Assembly (NCBI RefSeq): GCF_905475465.1
Contig: NC_062242.1
Location: 7,219,501 to 7,283,500, forward strand
Direction: 5' to 3'
DNA: 64,000 nucleotides
DNA from: Pieris napi
Lineage: Eukaryota > Arthropoda > Insecta > Lepidoptera > Pieridae
Below the pieces are notes generated by a model that searched no databases, was not told the origin of the DNA, and saw only the letters and a program-made list of their open reading frames with translations. Shown in pieces: positions 47,601 through 58,400 of this stretch (position 1 is its first letter; each line of letters begins with the position of its first letter). Made by a program: the position numbers and the translations under genes.

Positions 47601-50600
47601 GCATCAAATTTCTAGCGTAAGGTAAGTAGTTTTTGTAGGATATTATCTAATAATTTAATTATCGCATATACTAGACTAGAGGCACAGAAGCCTGATCACC
47701 TATTAAAATTTACATAATAGAAAATGTATTAAAACAAAACATTAATTTATTATTACAAAATATAATTAAACTAAGAACATAATTTTACATATAAACAAAA
47801 AAAAAAGAACATAGAACCTATTCGTTTTAATAAAAAAATATGAATAATGGATTGTATGTGAATTCAGCCAGTGTGCAACTAAATATATCAGCCTCACATG
47901 CAATAATAGGTATTCAGGGTACGCAAGACGCGCGTAAATAGTGGACCTCTAAGGACCTTAAATGATCACGAAACAGATGCAGAGTCCAAGATCTAGAGGT
48001 TGTAGCGCCGCTGTTTTTTATACAGGTTTATACTAGATTAGGCGTACTACCATAGTTGGACCTTGACCTGAAGACCCTGAGACCCTGTGTTCGAACCCTT
48101 TCTACCTACATTCTCTTTCTATGTGCGCAATTAACACTTACTCTTATCGTAAAGAAAAACATACTGGAGGAACCGACATCGAAAGACGACGAAAGCTGAT
48201 CACTACTTTACTCTAGACTTTGGGTGCTGTTACACCGGATGTAATCAAATCGTTAAATAAATATTAATAGGATTAATTAAAACACTATCAGTCAGTGACC
48301 GCTCGTTATCCAACACCCACGTGAACTTCCGTTGCAATCTGCAATTCTTGATAACGCTCACTGCAAATTTTCGGAACCTTGCCCGAAGTTATCAACCTTT
48401 TTTGTCATATCGTTAAAAAAGCTTTAAATCAATTCTCTAAAACAAAAGAATCCGTTGCAATACATTACAAGGGAATAAAATAAAATTTCTAAAAAAAATA
48501 CGTTTTACGCATTAATATTTTATTGTATCAAATATATTCGACACTAATAGGTTATTTTAGTGAAATTTGTATCTTAATAAAATGAATACATGGAACAACA
48601 ACACATTTCGAAAATGGTGAATTATCCTAAGGTACGTAAGCAATAGTGATAAATTCGATGGTAATTTGTTTACGTGTTTCCACTATAACAAAGTCGTCCT
48701 GGCATTAATTAGTCTTTACCACAGTAATTTATTACTTACACTCTAATTTTGGCTAAGAGAGAATATATCGTTACATATATTGTTTTAATGCAAAACTAAG
48801 CCCATTAAATCGTCTCCGTAGGTACTTAGGTGTATTATTAAAAACTATAGGCCGCCGGAAGCCACAACAACGCTTGTCATTAAAAACATGACTCCGACGC
48901 ATCTTAATTAAGCTATAGTGTATGTAGTTCTGCAATAATATGATGCCGGCTGGTCCGTATCCGCTCCATCCCTTGCCCATGAAAGTGCGGACCTGGATTC
49001 GCCAAAGATCCACAGAACTCCAAAATCATCGATGGTCTCAAAACGCAGACTTCAGACAGTCCAACATGGCTCAGCTAGCAGTTTACCCGCTAGTATAAAG
49101 CGACTTCTAAGCCTCAGACAGAACTAATCTCAAAACTAAAGGGACCATAAGGGCCCTCGTCTACATATTAAACATCTTTTAGTCCTAGGCGCGACAGACA
49201 GTCCAGGAATCAGTCACCCGCGTAGTCGTGGCTGTGACTTCCCAATGTGCAGAAATCCCCGAGGATTTCCGAGAACAGTGAGGTCGCGAAGCCTGCGAAG
49301 TGCCCGGGAGACTTCTGTGTTTCTAGAAGGAGCTAGGCTGACTTAGTTAGCCAAGACTTTAGGCACAACGGACCTAATGAGCATCTAAGTGCAGAAACTG
49401 AGTCCACTAACCATATACCATATATGTAGTTCTGAAACCAAATTGGGAAATGGACCCTAACACACATTATTCAACCAATACCTTTTGCTTCTTTATCTTT
49501 AATGAACTTGGTTATCCCATCTAGCTCTTTATCGAAAAAAACCCTTGCCGTTTTCGATAAAATATCTACGACTTGTTATAACGACGATTAGTATTTTGGA
49601 GTTGCTATATTTATATACAGCTGCGCTGGAAAGATTGGTAGCTTTATACCCACTTTTATAGAATGTTATTTTTCATTGTTTAAAATGTAAGAATAATTCA
49701 TTCAAGTAACGACCATAAATTAATGTAATGATTTACATTACATTAATTTATGGTCGTTACATTTGACAATTCATTGTTAAGTTCGTTGATCTATTAAAAT
49801 AAAATTACCACTTATAATTGACACGTGGATCGTGTGTATCCTATTTTTTTAAGATTCAATAATAATTAATTACCCTCCAAGGAAAACACATTACTTTTCA
49901 GTAAGTAGTGAGTACTTTACAGGAAGTAAGCTAAAATACAGGGATTATTTCAATAATTATTATAATATATTATATTAATAACAGTCGAGACATATGATTA
50001 TTTGTTTTTAGTCGAATAGTTTGATACATTGGTTATTAGTTAGGGTTGTCTAGTGGACAATGATTTTTAGGTTTATTGTTAATATTATTATTTAATTATG
50101 TGCAAAAAATGTGAATAAATAAATGAAATACCTATACTCTAAATATTCGCGGGTTTAGTTTTGTAATTCAGCTGGTAAATGGACGTCAACACAAACAATT
50201 TAAAAATATTATCTATTTGTTCTTCATTCACTTCAATACTATAATACTTAATTCGTTGAAGACTCGTATTCGACATTAATAATTATCATACTAACAGGGC
50301 TTCGAAGAAACGCGAAGTCGTATGATAAAATATTCAATAATCAAATTCGCTCAAATCAATTGTTACAAACTAATTAATTGTGTAGAGATTCCATTGTATT
50401 TATTTATCGTATCTTAGACTTTTTTATAGGGTTGTTGTTGTAGGACTTGCCACCAGGTTGACGAACTTAAATCAAAACTAGATTGACTAAAATGATCGCA
50501 AATAAAATGAATGCCTATTATATAACAAAATACTTACAAATATGTTCTCGTAGGTCTCTCCGAAAAAGATGATTGGAATATTAAGCGGCAGTTCAGGTGA

Positions 50601-50720
50601 GGCTATTTCTGCGCCGCGTGGAAGTCTCTGGTCCAGACCCTGGCCATAGGGGTAGAATTGGTCCCGAGTAATGGCGCCCACGCACGCCACCAGACATAGT
50701 ATATACGCGCCCGTCCACAT
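41639..50720 (-). CDS. Ndg: nidogen (entactin), 1,342 aa, 7 exons
   Basis: Exons in transcript order: 50538-50720, 46496-46986, 44743-46415, 43336-44334, 43087-43261, 42729-43013, 41639-41861. All junctions are GT-AG and the 4,029 nt close exactly at TAA. Domains: signal peptide ~1-16 (MWTGAYILCLVACVGA), NIDO domain ~62-225, EGF ~268-304, G2F beta-barrel ~306-520, then a long EGF series. The EGF series includes a DIDEC calcium-binding module near 573 and six EGFs in exon 4. After these come YWTD/LY propeller repeats (IYWGD, IFWTD, IFWSDWN, FYWTD) over ~1020-1270, and a last Cys-rich EGF before the stop. The order matches insect nidogen, a secreted basement-membrane linker between laminin and collagen IV. 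Intron 1 is 3,551 bp. Introns 1 and 6 contain repeats. Confidence 0.97.
42044..42587. mobile_element. foldback element in nidogen intron 6
   Basis: Left end TAAGATCCCGCTATACAACG and right end CGTTGTATAGCGGGATCTTA are exact inverses. The arms continue nearly perfectly for ~150 bp, through ACCTTCACCGAGATGCTTAT and GGGTTGCCTAGCAAATTTC to CAGTCCAGAGTAT, around a ~240-bp centre. No coding sequence. It fills most of the 867-bp intron (41862-42728). Confidence 0.9.
48037..48210 (+). repeat. degenerate SINE in nidogen intron 1
   Basis: CATAGTTGGACCTTGACCTG, GTGTTCGAACCC (B box) and TATGTGCGCAATTAACACTT follow the SINE family order. Just upstream, 47950-48012 keeps a family tail (GATCTAGAGGTTGTAGCGCC). 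Confidence 0.6.
49706..49760. repeat. perfect 25-bp inverted repeat hairpin
   Basis: GTAACGACCATAAATTAATG plus TAATG (49706-49730) is exactly mirrored at 49736-49760, with loop ATTTA. It could fold in nidogen pre-mRNA. No element ends were recognised around it. Confidence 0.8.
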
Positions 50721-50800
50721 GGCGACGTCGATTTCAACTAAGCCTTTATCGGGAACAGCTAACGACTCTGTTTATTTGCATACGATTTTGTCTAATGCTT
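50721..50800 (-). promoter_or_regulatory. nidogen 5' UTR / proximal promoter
   Basis: Immediately upstream of the nidogen ATG. It includes ATGCAAAT (on minus, 50774-50781), an exact POU octamer. No TATA box is apparent. The actual transcription start is not determined. Confidence 0.35.
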
Positions 50801-53800
50801 TTTTCGGGGTTTACCCGCCCAGGGAAATGTTTATTGCTAATTTTCTTTGCGATTTTAAATCCAGGCCGTTGTTTTACTTATTTGGTGTTACTAACTACTT
50901 CGGTCAACTTTTAATGTGATTTTTTTTTTCAAGCTGTTCGCAAACTCGTATTTTTAATAAACTACGCTTATTGTTAGGGTTTTAAGAAATAGCTTTTGGT
51001 GAAAAGCGAAGGTCCGATTCCAAAAACATTGTGGATTTATGGATCTAAAAAACTTAGAAATTATGCGTCTATAATTTTTTTAAAATAGTTTATAGATAAA
51101 TAATATATACCTGAAAGATTTTATTATCAAAGCTTACATTGGTTACAACAACTGTCGATAAATTTAAACTATGGGGCAAGACAGGATTTTACGATGGTTT
51201 AACTGAAATCTGGGTTAATATCCCATGACAACTGCTTCACGAGGAAGTCGATTTTATTGCTGGAACTTCTCAAGTTACCTCATTATAATAATAATAAAGT
51301 TTGTATGGCTTCAGTGCCTTAATGTTTAGCTATGATTTGATGTAAGATAATATTTGTTTATACTTTCCATATTTTAATATACTTAACTCTTGATTATACA
51401 ATATTTAATGGTAACTGTATAATACCACAGAAAACAATGATTGTTGCTTAAAATGAAGTGAAACAATTTCCTGCCGAAATATTTCCAAATTTGTATTCTC
51501 AGTAGTCTCTGTATTAGAAATATGTATTATGTAAATGTTCACAAAAACAGTTAAAAAACAGTGTTTGCACAGAGCAGAGAAGACATATGTCAAGAAAATA
51601 GAAACAAAAATTATCTGAAAAGTATAAAAGTAATTGCAGGAAAATAGAGCATTGCGCACTTGTGCCAAATATAAACATTACATTTCACCCACTCACAAAA
51701 TATTTCAGATTTTAAAAATATCTCATCAAATTTTATTTTAAACCGGATCGATGCATTGCATTTGCGGCGTTTTAAAATCTATTTCTCAGTATCACGTATA
51801 ATTTTATCTTTGTCTTTACAGTGTTACACCTAAATACGTACTAATTAGGTACATATCTTGTAATACCAGCTGTTAAATACGTATTTTATCTGTTGCTCAA
51901 TTGACACAAGTATTCGTCGTTTTTAGTTGAAAAACTTTTGCACGACACACAACTTATTATTTCAAATCACCGCTGATTTTAATTTAACGTATAGATGGAT
52001 ATTGTACTATTACTATTTTACGTTTATTACAATAACAAATTATATTATGTAGTGTTGTTTTTCCTTCTTTTATTTTTTATTAACTGTTTCGTATTTTATT
52101 CCTTGTTAATTTAAAATAATTGTGTAAATGTGGTGGCGTTGTTATTAGTGTCAGCAACTGCTCATTTTTGGTAATAAGTAATGCCAAGTTTCTTTTTTAG
52201 GTTGCTTAATTTATTTGATAACATAATCCTAATAAATTGTTTTGCTTTATTTATTTACTATCTATATACTTTGTGACCGCACTCATAAGTGATGCAACAG
52301 ATTAAAGTTATAGTTTCTAAGTCTATGATTTCATATTCAAATGCACGATATTGTTTGTCCGCACGGACAGAAAGAAAAAAACCTTAGAAATTACTACATT
52401 ACCTATTTAGATTTTAAAACATGCCTACCGGAATATGTAGTTGAAATTGAATGAAAAGGTGGAGGTCAAAGAGGCTAACGTACCCGCTTATCGTTATCAA
52501 TGTAAAAATATAGTGCCCCTGACATTCACAAGTTAGTATTTATAAAACTGTAATAAAAATTATATTTTTTATATAATTATTATGTAAACAAAACTAATTT
52601 AAAAAAAGCGGCAATCTATTATATAAATAATGATGAGAAATATCTCATAATATATAATTTTTTTATTTAAAGACAAACGCGATGAATGATACATTACTTA
52701 TTACAACTATCCCGTATACCTATTATCAAATTCTAAAATCTAAACTTGCAATATCCATGTCCTATCCTTGTACACCATGTACATAACCACTAGTGACGAA
52801 TATCGGAAAGAAACTTCTTCGTTTCAAATATAGGTCGTAAAAAAATTTAAATTGAATAATAATGAAAAAATAAATACAATATAGTATGCTTATGGTATAA
52901 TCGTTTCATTTAAGTAAACAACGCATTATAAGCAGTTCTCGCAAACATATTATCTAAAATGCCCTAATTACTTCGACAGCTGTTCGCGTCATTAATAAAA
53001 CAGGATTTCTTGTTACAAACACTTGATGAACAATGTTTAACACACATTATAAATATATGGAAATAAAATACTTTTAAGATTACCCAAACGTTTATAAATT
53101 AACAACGACTACTGTATATTTGGCATTTTACCAATATACAAATATTATCTATGAATGAGTTATGACCACTGCATGAGATCAAAAAGGGAGTGTTGGCGAA
53201 ATACTAAAAAACTAGTCAATACATCAAAAATATTCTTAAATTAAGTTTATGTTATTTTCGCTTAAAAAAGTTGACTAACATAAACTTACAATCAAAACCG
53301 TTTACGACGACGTCGTTTAGAACAACATACCGGTTATATTGACCAAAATCAAAAGTCCCGGCGGGTAAAAGTATGTATTGGTACTTAATAACAACGCATC
53401 GGCTGTTACGACTATCGCTTTTACGACCAAATATGTATAGTCCATTCAGTTATAACAGATTTTGCTGTATTATAGTATGTTTGCATCCTACTTGAACGTA
53501 AGATGCAGGCTAAAATAGCCCTTATTTAACTGCCTAAAACGTAAATTCATTTTTGTCAGATTTGTCAGATCAGTCTAACAAAGTTTTCTACCGCTTATCA
53601 GCTATAAACATTTTCATTATAGTGAATGGATAAAATAATTACATTGTGACACATATAGATAAAGCCTAGATTCATTGATTGTTCTATTAGATGTTAAATA
53701 GATTCCTATTACAAAACCTATATGCCTTCGTTTGCCGTACCGCACGTGCGTACACGAAGAATATTGTAGATTTTGTAATTTTATTGTTATTCAATATATT

Positions 53801-53858
53801 GTAATTAATTAATAAAAACGTGTCGTAAATGCTTGTGCAACGATATTGTTGTGTTTCA
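50801..53858. other. intergenic between nidogen and chorion-like gene
   Basis: No gene was seen. In particular no divergent chorion partner is visible on the minus strand next to the chorion-like gene. A palindrome ACGACGTCGT lies at 53307-53316 and CACGTG near 53744. Confidence 0.45.
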
Positions 53859-53866
53859 TATAAATA
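53859..53866 (+). promoter_or_regulatory. TATA box of chorion-like gene
   Basis: TATAAATA lies 60 bp upstream of the ATG. Between it and the ATG is GTTATCAG (a GATA-type site on the other strand). Upstream TTGTGCAACG resembles a C/EBP site. GATA and C/EBP factors control lepidopteran chorion genes, so these sites are consistent but not proof. Confidence 0.55.
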
Positions 53867-53918
53867 GGGCATTGGGTTAATGCTCTGTCAATATAAAGTG
53901 CATAGTTATCAGTTCATT

Positions 53919-54830
53919 ATGCGGATCAGAGCATTGCTATTTGTTTGTTTACAAATTTTTATTAATATGGTAAGTTCACGAAATAAAGCAAGAAATAAGT
54001 CTTTCAATGAAAGAAAATACATAACTTTTATATATTTATCCTTTACAAATGTATTATTTTCTTATATATTAATATATTTTCATTCTTAACGTTAGAATGT
54101 TAAAAAAAATACCATTAAGAACGCAGAAGTTTAGAAAAGAATTAAAATATGAATAAAACTCTTGTATGTTACAAGTTAACGTACCTTAGAAATTGTATGC
54201 GTAATTTCCTAACGTTGATTTGCAAACATAACATATGTAGCAACACCTGCAATCTGCGCTTACAAATGACTGATGAATGACTGAGTTATATATATATCCT
54301 GAAACGGATACATACAACTCCTTGGCCTTCGGACCAGTCAGTAGTCTAACACTAGTCGAGGATCCTCCCTTTATGTTGGAGGAATAGTGCACCTCCTTTT
54401 TCCACACGTGAATTAGTTATAGGAATGTCTTATTCATAGATCATTATCACATAATATAACATTATTTTTTATATTCCAGGAAATTTTCGTACAATGCTTT
54501 GAATATGTGCCGTCAAATATGCATGCATACTATGGCTTAGGGCCTAGTTATTACAAACCTAGAGACTACGATGTATTCAACAGGCAATTTAAAATGGAGA
54601 ATTTCAATTTACCTCCACCCTCAATAAGCATATCTGCCGATGGATTGATTATTAATGGAGCCATCTCAGTTTCGGGGACTTTACCATTTCTGAGCTCTGT
54701 TACGGTACAAGGAGAATTGCCAACGACTGGTTCGGGAGTTGTGGAATTTAGTACTGGTAACAATGAAGTCGCCATAACTCGAGAGTTGCCGGGGTACGCA
54801 AATCGTTACGGTTCTATGTCATTTTATTAA
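53919..54830 (+). CDS. chorion class A-like secreted protein, Cys-poor, 133 aa
   Basis: Exons 53919-53969 and 54480-54830, intron GT-AG, 402 nt closing at TAA. The N-terminus MRIRALLFVCLQIFINMEIF resembles the class A chorion signal peptide in length and in the Leu-rich/Cys-x-Gln pattern, ending in Gln-Cys. Chorion genes typically have this one intron inside the signal-peptide region. The second half carries the chorion central-domain pattern VSGTLPFLSSVTVQGELPTT followed by GSGVVEFSTGN-EVAIT. The flanking arms lack the usual Gly-Tyr/Cys-Gly repeats, and the mature part has at most one Cys. It therefore cannot build the disulphide network of ordinary chorion. It is a single gene outside a visible cluster. 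It could be an eggshell component of early or minor class, or a relative used elsewhere. Homology is judged by eye. Confidence 0.8.
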
Positions 54831-55370
54831 TCTGTTATTAAATGCTGTTTTTATTTATTCTATATTTTATTTATTTACCCACTAACATTTTCCAAATTTA
54901 AATAGTGATCTTTGATGACACAAGTTATAGTACTTTAGAATCTCGTGTAGTTTCTGGTGTTCATTCAATTTGAAAATAATTGTTTTTAACATAAAAATAC
55001 GAATGCTAGGATGAGTATGTACATTACATATGTACATACATTTTAACAATTTTGCAAAATGCAGTGAAAGAAACAGCTGTGAAATGTTTTAGGAAATAAA
55101 ACAATAGGTTACGTACAAATATTATATTATTTAAATTTATTATTTTTCATAAATATAATCTCAATAGAATTTACATAATATTTCTTAATAAAGTATAGAT
55201 TTAAAAATTATGTAATTAAAAAAAACAATAAATCGTAATTTGAGTATTATAACGATTTCATGGCGACTTTATACTACTACTTTATAAACGTTAATAGAGT
55301 GTTTTTAAAAGGATTTTATGTGTAAAATTACTTTGCGTCTTTTTAATATTCAATAAGTCAAAATGTATAT
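54831..55370. other. spacer between chorion-like gene and NAG1
   Basis: Contains the 3' end of the chorion-like transcript: ATTAAA near 54837 and AATAAA near 55094 are possible signals. Otherwise AT-rich without a gene. Confidence 0.4.
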
Positions 55371-55376
55371 TTTATT
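55371..55376 (-). terminator. poly(A) signal of NAG1
   Basis: AATAAA on the minus strand, 55 bp beyond the NAG1 stop codon. Confidence 0.65.
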
Positions 55377-55430
55377 TGTGCACCAAGACCAAAAATACAT
55401 ATATATATTACGTCATTTCATGTATCACAG

Positions 55431-58400
55431 TTAATAACAGTATCCCTCGTTCTGATAGCACCACTCTGGCTCCAAAGACTCCGTTTGAATTCCCATACGA
55501 ACTAGACGCTCCCTACAAAATTAAATAAAATATTAAATACACAGGAGATACAAACAGAATACAGAATATACCTTAATCTTCTTTCTTTTTAAAAATATTT
55601 AATCATGGTGTATATTTTTGATGAATAAAATCGTAAAATTATGTCACTTAACTCACATAGGCCATAACATTTATTATAGTATAGTCATATGTAATACCAC
55701 AAGAGCTTCAAAATTATCGGGTATTTCCCGATAGGTTCGTTGCAAACAATTAATATAGTTGTCATGACGACGACAGTCGTCATGACGACTCTATTTGTTT
55801 GCAACGAACCTTGAGGGAAATACCAGATAATTTTGAAGCTCGAGTGGTATTCGGTGGATTATTTTTCCGACCCAAATGTCGGCCAATAGAATTGCACCAT
55901 GAGACGAAATGTACAGTTAACAAATAAGAATTTCATAATGAATAAAACAACTACTTAATACTTTTCTTGAAGCAACGACCAGAGAAAATTTTCACAAAAA
56001 ATTTTCAGTATAATACCATGTAGGTTGTACCACGTGACGTCGAATGGTGCAATTCTATTGGCCGACATTAGGGTCGGAAAAATAATCAGCACACATTTAA
56101 GAATATTATTGTATATTATAATATAGATGTATGCTGCTATCCATAAATACTGTTTTTGCGTAGTTTTTTTGGGTGTACCTAAGCTATTTTCGTGCATTAT
56201 AAGAAATATGTTTCCCCTACATTTATCAATTATTGTAATAATTAATTAATTTTTTATTATCCTCGATATTTTTACTAATCCGCAAATTTTCTATCAATTA
56301 TTTAGACTGTACTTTAAACTGAAAGGAGATAAAACGGACCTTTTTCATTGTCCGTTGAGTGAACTGAAAAATTTATACTAATTTTTAGTAAGTGCTTTAC
56401 AATTTTTTCTATACAAATATTCTTTAGCATATTTTCAAATAAATATTAATCTATACTATAAAATACATATGTAAAAAAGCCATTTATATTACCTGACATG
56501 CAACATGCGTTTCTCAGCACTAGCCCAGTTAGTATCCGGTTCTGCCCACAGTCGTTCAGCCATAGCGGCTGCGCGGGGCCAAAGACGGCTGTCCAGTGTC
56601 GAAGAATCAGACTGCTCTGACCATAAAGCCGCTTCACCACCTTAAAATATCATATTATCCTGTAGTTGTTGTTTTCACGAACGATTATTTTTACGCAGTA
56701 TATCTTTTCCTGTTTAACAAAGTGGAAAGGGCCACCAGGAAAAAGAAAGCGTGGTCGCCCTCTTGCACGGTGGGCCGACGAGCTTAAGAAAGTTGGTGGA
56801 GAGGATTGGGAGAAAAATGCTCAAAACAGAGAGAGATGGAGTCAATTGGAGGAGGCCTATACTCAATAAGAGGTCCTTGAAAAAACAGAATATATATATA
56901 TGTATTTTATGTGTGTGTGTATATTTTGTAAATTTTTCAAGGAATAAATGAGGCTTAATTATTATTATTATTATTATTATATCTTTTCCTATATTTTAAT
57001 GATATAATTCCGTAATTTTGAGATATAAAATATCTACTACTAGGTAGATGAAACACTTGCCGAGCGCGGACCGATGTTATCAACGCGTGCATTTACCGTA
57101 CCACTGAATATTCTTATCGGCAATTCTCAAAGATGTTTTCATTTCTCTTATATAACAGAATAAGTTATTTAATAGGTATTTTACCTAGAATCTGATCCGA
57201 GTATTTATCTGCCATCTGCTTAGGACTGTTGTCGTACACCTTCTGCCACCCGATGTATGGAGAACACCAGTTATTTCCTAGAAATAAATAAATCGTTTAA
57301 TATAAAATAACCCGCGTTTTTATGCAATAGGCAAGTAGGTAATCAGCCCTCTACTAGTAAGCCTGACAGTCGCTGTCGACTTCAAAACATTCCAGCCCTG
57401 CGATTCTGTAACTCACTTCACGAACTCACACAGCGGTTTTCGCATCGGCGGTCGCTCTCAAATCAGTCGTGAAGCAGTCATTTTATGATTTGGCATTCTG
57501 AAAAGGTGGGAGCTTGTTCTTTATTGTTTATCAGAATGCCAAATCATAAAATGACTGCTTCACGACTGATTTGAGAGAGACCGCCGATGCGAAAACCGCT
57601 GTGTGAGTTCGTGAAGTGAGTTACAGAATCGCAGGGCTGTTTCCTCACTATGTCCTCCTTCACTATACGGGCGCGTGTTAAATGCGCAGATAGAACAATC
57701 CATTGAATGCCATGTTTAAATTCACGACCACAAGTCTGAGATGCGGATGTCCAAGGCACTTTGCCAACGCTGCTCTTTTAATAATACCAATGAATAATAA
57801 ACTAATTAAGATCCGCTGTCTCTTCATCCGATTATGTACGAGATAAAAACACGCAAAAGACAATGGTTTGTCATTTGTAATGTTTTTGTAAAGGTTCGTT
57901 AATGTATAGAACGTATATCAAATATTTATTAGCTTAGCTAGCTTATTTATAAAATATATAAAATAAATGATAAAAGATGAACGATTTGTATTATTTATTA
58001 AATAAAGAGCTTTATTGGAAAAAAATAATCCTTAAAAGTACAAAAAATTTAAACTAAATTACATAAGTTATTTAATATTTGATTTTTTTCAATTAATTAC
58101 AATTGCAGCCCTAAGTTTCCTAACTTTGTTGGTTTCTAAGCACCTCGGATAAACAGGTTGTCCTGCAATCGACTTACGATTCTCCAGTCGTGAAGTATCC
58201 AATCGTAGTATGACCGTTATGAAATAGGGAATGCTAATCTTAATAGAGCTTTGCTTAGAAAATTTATAAATATTTTCTCTCCGAATTTTCTAAATTCGAT
58301 TATTCGTAGATTGGCAGTTAAACTCACCAGTTCCAACCCAAGCACCATAACCGCAGTCAAAGTAAAGTGCATCATAATTAGACATGATGAGACGGTATCC

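Larger units (their letters stand above)
46987..50537. other. nidogen intron 1 with repeat remains
   Basis: The intron holds SINE pieces (47680-47720, 47950-48012 and 48037-48210), a GC-richer patch at ~48940-49400 and a perfect 25-bp hairpin at 49706-49760. The GC-richer patch is probably an old LINE relic on the minus strand (GGGGATTTCTGCACATTGGG). No exon-like open frame was seen. The short frame 48771-49013 lies at the patch edge. Confidence 0.5.
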
